Assembly (NCBI GenBank): GCA_026400275.1
Contig: JAPLPK010000192.1
Coordinates: 1 to 53,558 of the forward strand
DNA from: Burkholderiales bacterium
GTDB lineage: Bacteria; Pseudomonadota; Gammaproteobacteria; Burkholderiales; Burkholderiaceae_C
Reading direction: 5' to 3'
Length of the DNA: 53,558 nt
Shown: one piece after another, positions 36,818 to 45,164 of the stretch
Layout: the number at the start of each line of letters is the position of its first letter
How positions within the stretch are numbered: the stretch's first letter is position 1
Program-made: the position numbers and the translations under genes
Notes under the pieces: generated by a model
The model's database searches: none
The model's input: the letters and a program-made list of their open reading frames with translations, nothing else
What the model was told of the DNA's origin: nothing

Positions 36818-37657
36818 CTATTTGGGCGCGGCGCTGCCCGTCCATTTCATGGAAATCTTGTCCAGTTCGCCAGAGGCCCGCATTTTGTCGATGGCCTTGT
36901 TCAGCCAGTTGCGCAGTTCTATCTCGGGCAGCTTCACCGCCATGGCATTGCCCTGGTTGAACAGCGTGAACTTGACCACCAGTTTGGCGTCTGGGCGGCG
37001 CAGTATGGCTTCGCGTGCCACGGTTTCTGGCAGCACCACCACGTCCACCTCGTTGGCCACGACGGCCTGGAAAGCCAGGGTGTCGTCCAGGTAGCGTTGC
37101 AGCTGTATGCCGGCCAGGTTGGCCTTCAGCAGAAAGCTCTCTTGGCTGGAGCCCTGGTTCAAGCTGACACGCTTGCCGCGCAGCCCGTCCAGCCCGGCCA
37201 GCGGCAGACCGGCATTGGCGACCGCCACCATGCGAAAGGCGTTGTAGGGTTCGGTGAACAGCACCAGCTTGGCGCGTTCGGTTGTGGGCGCCAGGGTGGC
37301 GACCAGAAAGTCCACCTTGCCGTCCAGCAGGGCGTTGATGCGCGCCGGTGGCGGCAGGGGGATAAGCTCGGCCTTCACGCCAAGATAGCCGGCCAACAGC
37401 TGGGCCACATCAATGTCGTAGCCCACCATTTGGCCCTTCTCGTTGGTCGAGCCGTAGAGCGGCTGGCCAGCCAGCACGCCTATCCTGACCCAGCCACGGC
37501 TAGTGATTTCGTCAGAGGTCAAGGCGCTGGCCTGCGTGGCCAGCCAGAGCAGGGCGCCACCCAGCAGGGGGCGAAGGAGGGTGCTGAGGGAGTGAAGTGT
37601 GCAGTGCAGGCGGCTGTCTTTGCGCATAGTGGTGTGTCTCGCAGGCGTAGAGGCCAT
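36818..37657 (-). CDS. periplasmic amino-acid-type solute-binding protein (SBP family 3)
   Basis: A 279-residue exported protein. The signal peptide ends near TQASALTS, and the mature domain has VRIGVLAGQPLYGSTNEKGQ, GYDIDVAQLLAGYLGVKAEL and DGKVDFLVATLAPTTERAKL, the usual type 3 binding-protein core. No permease or ATPase gene lies nearby, so it is an orphan or serves a transporter elsewhere. An inner ATG at 37627 (MRKDSRL) is an equally plausible start; neither has a strong ribosome binding site. Convergent with the AddA-like gene, 13 bp apart. Confidence 0.85.
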   Translation of the reverse strand: MASTPARHTTMRKDSRLHCTLHSLSTLLRPLLGGALLWLATQASALTSDEITSRGWVRIGVLAGQPLYGSTNEKGQMVGYDIDVAQLLAGYLGVKAELIPLPPPARINALLDGKVDFLVATLAPTTERAKLVLFTEPYNAFRMVAVANAGLPLAGLDGLRGKRVSLNQGSSQESFLLKANLAGIQLQRYLDDTLAFQAVVANEVDVVVLPETVAREAILRRPDAKLVVKFTLFNQGNAMAVKLPEIELRNWLNKAIDKMRASGELDKISMKWTGSAAPK

Positions 37658-37742
37658 AGTGCAATTTTTACACCCTTGTCAGCGCAATCGGATGTTCCTT
37701 TGTTTTCGGCATACAAACGCCTGCATGGAGTGGTAAGAACCC

Positions 37743-37832
37743 TCAGTGCCTGGGGTAGGAAGCGGCCGCCGCGATGGCCAGGCCGGCGTATAGGACCAGG
37801 GCCACACCCAATAGGCTTAGAACTACAGTCAT
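37743..37832 (-). CDS. possible 29-residue single-span membrane peptide
   Basis: MTVVLSLLGVALVLYAGL continues with an alanine run and ends SYPRH: one hydrophobic helix with a short basic tail. The ATG at 37832 is preceded by CCGGAGACGCTG, a fair ribosome binding site (GGAG, six bases away). The length resembles KdpF-type mini-proteins, but I see no kdp genes and no sequence match. The rest of the 37658-38068 gap shows nothing else I can name. Confidence 0.4.
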   Translation of the reverse strand: MTVVLSLLGVALVLYAGLAIAAAASYPRH

Positions 37833-38068
37833 CAGCGTCTCCGGTTCTTGGATAATGCAGGGTTTACGGGCCTGCCCCGTGTGTGGCTGCCCAGCTGCTG
37901 GCCGGATTGTGGAAGCCGATTGTTTCAGCGGTGTTGCAACTGCATGGCTTGGCCTGCAGCCCATTTCCCTAGCGACCTTCCGCTGACCGCTGCCGTAGCC
38001 ATGGCACGGGCGCCCATTTGGAACGTAAACACGTTCTTATTCCTTACCGAACCTCACTGAAAGATGGC

Positions 38069-39313
38069 ATGCAAGACGAAATGACGCCCAAGGGCAAAAC
38101 CGCACTGGTTATAGGCGGTGGCCCGGCCGGCCTGATGGCGGCCGAGGCGCTGGCCCAGGCCGGTGTTGCTGTGCAGCTATTCGATGCCATGCCCTCGGTG
38201 GGGCGCAAGTTTCTGCTGGCGGGCAAGGGTGGTTTGAACCTGACGCACTCCGAGCCCGCAGAACTGTTCGCCAGCCGCTTCGGTGGGCGGCAGGAGCTGG
38301 TTGCACCCTGGTTGCAAGACCTGGGGGCGGCGCAATTGCGCGACTGGGCCCAGGGCCTGGGCGTGGAGACTTTTGTAGGCAGCTCCGGCCGGGTGTTCCC
38401 CAAAGACATGAAGTCCGCACCGCTGCTGCGTGCCTGGCTGCACCGCCTGCGCGTGGCGGGCGTGCAATTCCATATGCGCCACCGCTGGGTGGGGCTGGAG
38501 GGCGCGGCCTGGCATTTTGAAACCCCCAAAGGCCCGGTGCAGGCTACAGCGGACGTGGTGGTGCTGGCCCTGGGTGGCGGCAGCTGGGCCCGCCTGGGCT
38601 CCGACGGCGCCTGGGTGCCCTTGCTGCAAGCGGCCCGCGTGCCGGTGCTGCCGCTGCAGCCGGCCAACTGCGGCTTTGACGTGGCGGGCTGGACCGAGCA
38701 TTTCAGCAGCCGTTTTGCCGGGCAGCCTTTCAAGACCGTGGCCCTGTCTTTCACCAATGCGGCTGGCGACAGCTTCCGCCGCCAGGGCGAATTTGTCGCC
38801 ACGGCTACCGGCATCGAGGGCAGCCTGGTGTATGCCGCCTCTGCACTGGTCCGTGACGAGATTGCGCTGAACGGCAGCGCCACCGTCTACCTGGACCTGC
38901 TGCCCGACAAAACCGCCGAGCGCGTGCTGGCCGAGGTCGCCCACCCGCGTGGCACGCGTTCGCTGTCCAGCCACTTGAAAAGCCGCCTGGGCCTGGACGG
39001 CATCAAGGCCGCCATCCTGCACGAGCTGCTGGACAAGGCCAGCTTCCAGAACCCGGCCGCGCTGGCCGCTGCCATCAAAGCCCTGCCGATCCGCCTGGTG
39101 GCGACCCGCCCGATCGACGAGGCCATCAGCAGCGCCGGCGGCGTGGCCTTTGAGGCCCTGGACGCCGACCTGATGCTGGAGCCGCTGCCGGGCGTGTTCT
39201 GCGCCGGTGAGATGCTGGACTGGGAGGCCCCCACGGGCGGCTACCTGCTCACGGCCAGCATGGCCAGCGGGCGTTGCGCCGGCTTGGGCGCAGTGAAGTA
39301 TTTAAGCCGATAG
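38069..39313 (+). CDS. TIGR03862/PP_4765-type flavoprotein (HI0933-like)
   Basis: A protein of about 414 residues with FAD-binding ALVIGGGPAGLMAAEALAQA, then the family mark GRKFLLAGKGGLNLTHSE. Further blocks are GSSGRVFPKDMKSAPLLRAW and the C-terminal GVFCAGEMLDWEAPTGGYLL. HI0933-like flavoproteins (related to BaiN) have no settled physiological role. The ATG at 38069 is chosen; 38081 is also possible. Confidence 0.88.
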   Translation: MQDEMTPKGKTALVIGGGPAGLMAAEALAQAGVAVQLFDAMPSVGRKFLLAGKGGLNLTHSEPAELFASRFGGRQELVAPWLQDLGAAQLRDWAQGLGVETFVGSSGRVFPKDMKSAPLLRAWLHRLRVAGVQFHMRHRWVGLEGAAWHFETPKGPVQATADVVVLALGGGSWARLGSDGAWVPLLQAARVPVLPLQPANCGFDVAGWTEHFSSRFAGQPFKTVALSFTNAAGDSFRRQGEFVATATGIEGSLVYAASALVRDEIALNGSATVYLDLLPDKTAERVLAEVAHPRGTRSLSSHLKSRLGLDGIKAAILHELLDKASFQNPAALAAAIKALPIRLVATRPIDEAISSAGGVAFEALDADLMLEPLPGVFCAGEMLDWEAPTGGYLLTASMASGRCAGLGAVKYLSR

Positions 39314-39323
39314 CGCATATTCC

Positions 39324-39352
39324 ACCTGCGCAGGCAGCTATTGAAAATATAG
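39324..39352. repeat. partial dispersed repeat after the flavoprotein gene
   Basis: CACCTGCGCAGGCAGCTATT followed by GAAAATATAGCG keeps the GCGCAGG, AGCTATT and ATATAGC pieces of the repeat family but not the full palindrome. Confidence 0.45.
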
Positions 39353-39538
39353 CGATATTCGGCGCACGGTGGATACACCTGATTACCAACTGGGCAGGCA
39401 ATTGGCGGCTTTATGCCCAATTGGGGGGATGCGTCCAAAGAGGGCCTGCGCCAGAATCCCGTAGCGCCAAATCACACAGAAAAGACCCGAGGACACAGGC
39501 AAGCGACGCGCGCTACAAGGCACTTGGGGTGGGGAGGC

Positions 39539-39697
39539 AAAAAAAGAAAAGAGCGGTTGCAAATTGCCTTACAACCGCCCGCAGAACACATGGCCCAGGC
39601 GGCAACCTGGGCCATGGGCGTGCCGGGTCCGACACAAGTTCGGACTGGGCACGAAGCTGCCGCGAGGGCAGCATGTTTTTATTGGAAACCGGAATGC
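39539..39697 (-). ncRNA. candidate small RNA with four consecutive hairpins
   Basis: In a 577-bp gap without a gene (39314-39890) the minus strand has a -10-like TAAAAT (39703-39708). A -35-like GTGGCA lies 17 bp further upstream. Downstream come four stems: GCTGCC/GGCAGC (39656-39672), GTGCC..GGCAC with an inner TCGGAC pairing (39620-39652), and a perfect 11-bp CATGGCCCAGG/CCTGGGCCATG (39589-39616). The last is GCGGTTG/CAACCGC (39553-39578), followed by TCTTTTCTTTTTTT, a strong Rho-independent terminator. The size would be about 158 nt. I do not recognise it as 6S, SRP, RNase P or tmRNA. It could instead be the 3' end of the upstream EamA transcript. Confidence 0.6.
39541..39578 (-). terminator. 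Rho-independent terminator of the candidate small RNA
   Basis: GCGGTTG-12 nt loop-CAACCGC on the minus strand, then a T-rich tract of about 12 bases interrupted once by C. It is the strongest terminator signal in the gap. Confidence 0.8.
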
Positions 39698-39803
39698 GGT
39701 GGATTTTACAAAGCTTGGCACAAACTGCCACGGCTTTGGCCGCAGACCCCCGGTAAACCGTTGACCCACGCACCCGCACCTATTTTGGGGTTTTAGCTTT
39801 TTG

Positions 39804-39852
39804 TGGCTCTGGCGCAGTCAATGCCTGCGCTAGGTGCTACTGAAAATATAGC
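39804..39852. repeat. dispersed repeat downstream of the EamA gene
   Basis: GGCTCTGGCGCAGTCAATG, CCTGCGCTAGGTGCTACTG, then AAAATATAGC: a slightly diverged copy of the palindromic repeat in the gap between the EamA stop and the candidate small RNA. Confidence 0.65.
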
Positions 39853-39890
39853 AAATCAATACCTAAGGCTAACCAAGGCTATCCATGGCT

Positions 39891-40820
39891 TCAGGGCGCA
39901 TGCCCGCTGGGTTCCACAATCACCAAAGCAATGCCGCAAACCAGCAGCCCCGCACCGGCCCAGAACGCGGCGGCCGGACTTTCGGCAAAGAACACATAGC
40001 CCAGCGTGGGGCTGAACAGCAGCAGCGAAAAGCTGCCGGCCTCCACCGCCGAGGCATCGCCCGCGCGGTAGGCAAAAAAGTAAGCCAGGTAAATCCCTGA
40101 GGCCGACAGCGCCACCAGCGGCAGCAGGCCCCACAGCGCGCTGGGCACGCTGGGCAGGCTAAAGCCGCTGAGCACGCCAAAGCTGATCCAGCAGGCGGAT
40201 TGGCTCCAGGTCAGCACGGCGATAGGGTGTTCCGAGCCCGAGTATTTCTTCAGCACCACACCCAGCATGGCCTCCATCAGCGCACCGAACAGCGCCACCA
40301 GCGCGGCTGGCTGGAAGGCGGCGGCGCCGGGCTGCAGAATGGTCAGCACACCGCCAAAACCGACAGCCACCCCCAACCAGCGCAGCCAGTGGGGGCGCTC
40401 GCCCAGCAGCCAAACGCCCAGCGGCAGCATGAATAGCGAGCCCGTCATCAGGTAGGCGCTGGCCTCGGCCAGGGGCAGGTGCGATACCGCCCAGGCGGCG
40501 CAGGCCGCCGAGGTCACGATGAAGACGGCGCGCAGCAAGTGGAGATAGGGGTTGCGGGTGGCGATGATGCGGCCCCGGGTCCACAGCACGGCGGGTACCT
40601 GCAGCAGTAGGACCAGGCTGGCCTGCAGAAACAGCACCTGCATGGGGGCGATGCCTTCTGCCATCAAGCGCTTGTTGCAGGCGTCCAGCACCGACCAGCA
40701 CAGCATGGCCAGCATGACGAGCATTACACCACGGGTATTGCCGGCCAGTTGCAGCCAACGGGTTCGAAAAGATTGCAGCACGACAGTGTTTGAGATTTTG
40801 GCAGTTGGCGCAGGTGTCAT
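39891..40820 (-). CDS. EamA/DMT-family transporter
   Basis: A 309-residue inner-membrane protein with ten hydrophobic segments in two EamA repeats. The first is VMLVMLAMLCWSVLDACNKR with HLLRAVFIVTSAACAAWAVS. The second begins near PAALVALFGALMEAMLGVVL. Probably a metabolite exporter; substrate unknown. The start codon lies inside a dispersed repeat (ATGACACCTGCGCCAACTGC), so both the N-terminus TPAPTA and the leader appear repeat-derived. Confidence 0.88.
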   Translation of the reverse strand: MTPAPTAKISNTVVLQSFRTRWLQLAGNTRGVMLVMLAMLCWSVLDACNKRLMAEGIAPMQVLFLQASLVLLLQVPAVLWTRGRIIATRNPYLHLLRAVFIVTSAACAAWAVSHLPLAEASAYLMTGSLFMLPLGVWLLGERPHWLRWLGVAVGFGGVLTILQPGAAAFQPAALVALFGALMEAMLGVVLKKYSGSEHPIAVLTWSQSACWISFGVLSGFSLPSVPSALWGLLPLVALSASGIYLAYFFAYRAGDASAVEAGSFSLLLFSPTLGYVFFAESPAAAFWAGAGLLVCGIALVIVEPSGHAP

Positions 40821-40850
40821 CTGCGCTGATAGCTATCTAATGTATAGCAA
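40803..40850. repeat. dispersed repeat spanning the EamA gene start
   Basis: GTTGGCGCAGGTGTCATCTG, CGCTGATAGCTATCTAATG, TATAGC: the palindrome core GCGCAG-GTGTCAT-CTGCGC followed by TAGCTAT. The minus-strand ATG of the EamA gene lies within the loop of the palindrome. Confidence 0.7.
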
Positions 40851-40924
40851 TGTGCCATCTCACCTGCGGCTGCGCATGCACATATGGGGGATGCGCTACG
40901 AAGGCTCTGGGTTCAGAATGCGTT

Positions 40925-41201
40925 CTGAGAACGTGTTCAAAGGCTTTTTGGGGCCGCGCAGAGGCCTGTTAGGGATGCGCAGCTAGGCGCAAAACCTTGA
41001 GCCTAGGCTTCTGCCTTGGTTGGTTTTGTGACGACGCTGAGCGCCCGAACAGGCATCTGCCCTGCGGGTTGGGGTGAAATCGGGCGATTTGTCCGCCAGA
41101 GCCCTTGCATGGGCAGAGAGCCCATGCTGCGGTCTCCGACGGCCAACTCATCCCGATTGCACCCCAACGCGGCCTCAAAAAGACTTTGAACACGTTCTCA
41201 G
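40925..41201. mobile_element. MITE-like element with 34-bp terminal inverted repeats
   Basis: The left end (40925-40958) and right end (41168-41201) both read CTGAGAACGTGTTCAAAG outward-in; 32 of 34 bases match as inverted repeats. The 277-bp interior has no ORF of note. It contains nested inverted repeats: a GTTGGGGTGnAATCGGG arm pair at 41064-41084 and 41152-41170, and GCATGGGC/GCCCATGC near 41107. No obvious target-site duplication. The right end lies 9 bp before the patatin-like gene start, which uses GGAGG just outside the element. Confidence 0.7.
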
Positions 41202-41210
41202 GAGGCCGCC

Positions 41211-44200
41211 ATGCCCGCAACGTCCAGCCAGCTACCCGATAGCCTACATGCCCTGTTGGAGGCCGAGCGCCAGGCCGTGGCCGCACGGCGTAGGTTGGTG
41301 CTGGGCGAAGTGCAGGCGCAGGCCGACCCGGCCGCGCTGGATCTGCCACGCGTTGGCCTGGCCTTGTCGGGCGGCGGTGTGCGCAGTGCCACGTTTGCGC
41401 TGGGCCTGCTGCGCGGTTTGGCGCAGAACCGCAGCCGGCCAGCGCAGCCACCTGCGGCCGTCCAGCGGGACCTGGCCAGCGACGGCTTGCTGGGCCGGGT
41501 GGATTACCTTTCTACCGTTTCCGGCGGCGGCTATACCGGCGCCATGTGGGGGCGCTTGGTGGCTAGCTACGGCATCCAGCGGGCGCAGGCTTTGATGGCC
41601 GGCAGCGGCTCGCCGGTGTTGCAGTGGCTGCGCCGCAATGGCCGCTACCTGACGCCAGCCGGCTCGCGCGACACCGGCATCGCCGTGGCTACCTATTGGC
41701 GCGCCTGGCTGGCCATCCACATGGAATTCATGTTTGCCAGCATCTTGCTGGGCGCGCTGGTGATTGCGCCGCATTTGCTGCAACACCGGCAGCGCTGGCT
41801 GGATGCCTGGGCGCCCTGGGGTACGCCCTGGTGGGTGTTTGCATTGTTGTTCTACCTGGCTTTGACGCCAGGTTTGGTGGCGGGCTACTGGGCCGTGCGG
41901 GATGCGCCGCCGGGCGGGCCCATACGCCGGCGTGGGCCGGGCCTGCGTGGCGGTATGTTTTTGCTGGTGGCGGCCCTGTGCACGGTGCTGTTGTGGGTGC
42001 AGGTGGTGGCAGTGGGCTGGACGGCTGCGCTGCGCGACGGCCCGGGCTGGCTGAACCTGATAGCCCTGGGCATGGCATCGCTGACCCTGGGGCAGGGCTG
42101 TGTGGTCGGCTGGCTGTGGCTGTCGCGCGGGGCCTATTCGCTACGGGTGGCCTTGGTGCGCAATCAGCTCACCACGGCCTTGCGCGCCGTGTTGTTGGGG
42201 ACCTTGGGTCTTCTGTTGGTGGGGCTGCTGGACTGGTGCAGTTGGTGGCTGCTGGAGGCCCTGCTGGACGACCGCAACCTGCCCTGGTTGTGGCGCGGCG
42301 TGGGAGTAGGGGGCCTGGTGCTGCTGGTGTTGCGCAACCTGGTTCAACCCCTGCAGCAGATGGCGGCAGAGACCAGCAAGCAGGCGCAGGACTGGCTGCC
42401 GCGCATCGTCAATTGGGGCAGCCAGATGGGCTTTGGGCTGCTGGTGATGTTCTGGCTGGTGCTGTTGCAGTGGTTTGTGTTTTCACCCATCACCTTTCCG
42501 GCGTTCAACGATATACCGGCCACCTTGCGCCTGCTACTGTTGCTGGCGGCCTGGGCGATGTGGATGCTGCTGACGGCGGGCAACGCGCAGATGGCCAACA
42601 CCTCGTCGCTGCACAGTTTCTACCGGGCGCGCTTGGCGCGTGCCTACCTGGCGGTGGGCAATCCGGCACGCCGCCTGGACCAGCCCAGCCAGCACCACCC
42701 CAGTGTCACCCAGGTGGTGGAGGGCGATGACCAGCGCCTGGGTACCTATGCGCCAGAGCTGCAAGGCGGGCCGCTGCACCTGGTGAATACCTGTTTGAAC
42801 CAGACCCGGGATGACCGCAGCGGCCTGTACAACGCGGACCGCAAGGGCGCGGCCGTGACGGCCAGCTGGCGCGGTTTCGAAGTCGGGCCGGATGCATTCA
42901 TGGCTTCGCGTCGCCATGATGACGCTGGCTCGTTGGGGCGCTGGGTGGCGGTATCGGGTGCGGCGGCATCGTCGGGGGCGGGGGCTTACACCTCGCGCGG
43001 CCTGGCTTTGCTTTTGTACCTGATGGGGGTGCGCCTGGGCTACTGGATGCGGGCCCCGCAGGAGCATGCCCAATTGCGCTGGGGCAGCCGTCTGGCCTGG
43101 CTCTGGAGCCCCAAGCCGATGATGCTGGCCAGCGAAGCTTCGGCCACTTTTTTCGGCCTGGACCGCCCCTGGTGGTACCTGTCGGACGGCGGGCATTTTG
43201 AAAACACCGGCGTGTATGCGCTGCTCAAGCGCGAGCTGGATTTCATCATCCTGTCCGACGCCAGTTGCGACGCCAACTACGAATTCAGCGACCTGGAAAA
43301 CCTGGTGCGCAAGGCGCGCATCGACTTTGGTGCCGAGATCGACTTCTACAGCCATGCCGAGGCAGCGCGCAAGCTGGTGTCCGATGGCAGCGGTGTCACC
43401 GTACTGTCGCCCGAGGACATGGCCAACAACCATTCCTGCCGAGGCGTGATGCTGGCACGCATCCGCTACCGCGAAAGGCCGGGCGACGATGGCCAGCCCA
43501 TGCGCCCTGAGGGCACACTACTGGTGGTCAAGCCGAATCTGCACGATGCGCTGGATGTGGATGTGCTGGCCTATGCGCAAAAACACCCCAGTTTTCCGCA
43601 CGAGTCCACGGTGGACCAATCGTTCGATGAAGCCCAGTGGGAGAGCTACCACCGTCTTGGCGAGGACTTTGGCCGCGCCTTAACCGACGACTGGCTGGGC
43701 CAGTTGCCGGGATGGCGCAGCAAGGCCCGGCATGGCATGGATGTGGCGGCACGCCTGAGCGGTGCCCGGGTTGGCGATGCCGCTCCCAGCGAGCCGGTAT
43801 GGCGGCGCGGTGCGCGGGCTGCGGCCATTGGCACCACATTAGGCCTGGGCGCATCCGGCACGCTGGTGTTGTCGCTGTGGCAGGTGCAAGACCAGCTGCA
43901 GCGCCAAAGCCATGACGAGCAGACCGAAACCCGCCAGTTGTTCATCAAGGTGTCGGAAGGCCTGGCAGTGCAGGATTGGGGCTGCCCCAAATTGCCGGAG
44001 CATCTGTTGACGCAGACCCTGGATCTGCTGCAGCGCCGCGACAGCCCGGCCATGCGCCCCCTGGACGCCAAAGGTGTGGACCGCCTGGTGCAGCAAATGG
44101 CGCAGCAGTGCGAGAAGCCGGTGGGCGCCGCTGCCGAGGGTATGTTGGCGCCAGATTGCCGCGCCAACTACCAGCGCATGCAGGAACATTTGTGCAGCGA

Positions 44201-44924
44201 GGTCAAACGCCCGCTGGGTGATGCATCGGCCATGAACTACTGGCTGCCACGGGATGGCCCCGAGCAGCAGGCGTTGGACGCCGACAAGAAATGGAAGCAG
44301 CTGGCCCAATACTGGGATGCGCAGTCGGTCTGGGCGCTGCTGCGCAAAGAGCCGGATGTGGTGGCGTCGTTACCGGCTCCAGTGGGTACGCCTGGGCCCG
44401 TCATACCCGTCAAACCAGGCAGTGCTGCATCAGCTGCAGCGCCGGTTGAACCAGGGATGCCCAGTGCAGATGAGTTGGCGCAGGCCTGCAGCCGCCCAGC
44501 GGGCAAGACATTGGTCTATATGCAGGTGTACGACGCCGGGTCTTTGTTGGCAGCGAATACGCTGCGTGAGCGCATCAAGTCGGTGGCCGACCAGGTGGCG
44601 GGGGCCACGATTCAGATTGCTCCGGTGGAGAACGTGGTGCGCAGCGCCGATCTGCGCCAGCAGCGCCGTCCCGTGCCGTGGCCGCGGGCTACCTTTTTGC
44701 TGCACGACCGGGGGGATTTGGCGGCGAAGAACTGCGCCCAGGTGCTGGCCCGCTTTGTCGGCGAGCCCTGGTCTCCGTCGGGCACGGTGCCATGGATACG
44801 TGATCTTCCCGACCGTTTGCCGGTTACGCCGGGGGTGCTGGAACTGTGGCTGCCGGTATCAACCTCTCTCAATCTCGGCGCGGCGAGCGATGTAGAAGCA
44901 GCCCGTTTGGCGCGTTTGTACTAG
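41211..44924 (+). CDS. large membrane patatin-like phospholipase family protein
   Basis: A 1237-residue protein. The patatin oxyanion loop is LALSGGGVRSATFALGLLRG (Gly54-56), the nucleophile Ser104 lies in TVSGGGYTG (first Gly of GxSxG replaced by Thr), and the catalytic Asp is in SDGGHFENTG (Asp659). Between them run several membrane helices (about 180-470), and another lies near 870-890. A C-terminal region of about 340 residues carries several cysteines, probably outside the cytoplasm. The family is known as large patatin-like membrane proteins, with lipid acyl hydrolase activity presumed. Preceded by GGAGG at 41202-41206, directly after the MITE-like element. Confidence 0.8.
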   Translation: MPATSSQLPDSLHALLEAERQAVAARRRLVLGEVQAQADPAALDLPRVGLALSGGGVRSATFALGLLRGLAQNRSRPAQPPAAVQRDLASDGLLGRVDYLSTVSGGGYTGAMWGRLVASYGIQRAQALMAGSGSPVLQWLRRNGRYLTPAGSRDTGIAVATYWRAWLAIHMEFMFASILLGALVIAPHLLQHRQRWLDAWAPWGTPWWVFALLFYLALTPGLVAGYWAVRDAPPGGPIRRRGPGLRGGMFLLVAALCTVLLWVQVVAVGWTAALRDGPGWLNLIALGMASLTLGQGCVVGWLWLSRGAYSLRVALVRNQLTTALRAVLLGTLGLLLVGLLDWCSWWLLEALLDDRNLPWLWRGVGVGGLVLLVLRNLVQPLQQMAAETSKQAQDWLPRIVNWGSQMGFGLLVMFWLVLLQWFVFSPITFPAFNDIPATLRLLLLLAAWAMWMLLTAGNAQMANTSSLHSFYRARLARAYLAVGNPARRLDQPSQHHPSVTQVVEGDDQRLGTYAPELQGGPLHLVNTCLNQTRDDRSGLYNADRKGAAVTASWRGFEVGPDAFMASRRHDDAGSLGRWVAVSGAAASSGAGAYTSRGLALLLYLMGVRLGYWMRAPQEHAQLRWGSRLAWLWSPKPMMLASEASATFFGLDRPWWYLSDGGHFENTGVYALLKRELDFIILSDASCDANYEFSDLENLVRKARIDFGAEIDFYSHAEAARKLVSDGSGVTVLSPEDMANNHSCRGVMLARIRYRERPGDDGQPMRPEGTLLVVKPNLHDALDVDVLAYAQKHPSFPHESTVDQSFDEAQWESYHRLGEDFGRALTDDWLGQLPGWRSKARHGMDVAARLSGARVGDAAPSEPVWRRGARAAAIGTTLGLGASGTLVLSLWQVQDQLQRQSHDEQTETRQLFIKVSEGLAVQDWGCPKLPEHLLTQTLDLLQRRDSPAMRPLDAKGVDRLVQQMAQQCEKPVGAAAEGMLAPDCRANYQRMQEHLCSEVKRPLGDASAMNYWLPRDGPEQQALDADKKWKQLAQYWDAQSVWALLRKEPDVVASLPAPVGTPGPVIPVKPGSAASAAAPVEPGMPSADELAQACSRPAGKTLVYMQVYDAGSLLAANTLRERIKSVADQVAGATIQIAPVENVVRSADLRQQRRPVPWPRATFLLHDRGDLAAKNCAQVLARFVGEPWSPSGTVPWIRDLPDRLPVTPGVLELWLPVSTSLNLGAASDVEAARLARLY

Positions 44925-45164
44925 CGCTGAACGGGTATCGTTGGTGTGGTGGGAGTTGTGTCGGAAATTTTTACACCTCTTTGGAGCTGGATCCCCTGAG
45001 GGCTTCGTGAATTATTAATTTGTTTATTAAAATCAAAGTGTTGCGATTTGCGCGCAGTGGGTGGCCCTTTACTTGCTTTGCCTGTAACATAAAGTGAAGT
45101 GATGTGTGTAAAGCGCCATCCTTCCGTAGCTAAGGCAGGTCCACTCAAAACTATTGGGTAACGT

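Noticed and set aside
39513-39779. 88-residue minus-strand frame over the candidate small RNA
   Set aside because: Composition is not protein-like, it crosses four stable hairpins and a terminator, and it has no ribosome binding site.
39314-39890. tRNA or other known RNA in the 577-bp gap
   Set aside because: No cloverleaf, TTCGA loop or CCA end, and no match to 6S, SRP, RNase P or tmRNA as I remember them; only the four-hairpin candidate remains.
41624-42730. 368-residue plus-strand frame inside the patatin-like gene
   Set aside because: Alternative frame of membrane-segment DNA; no motifs, and the patatin frame is continuous.
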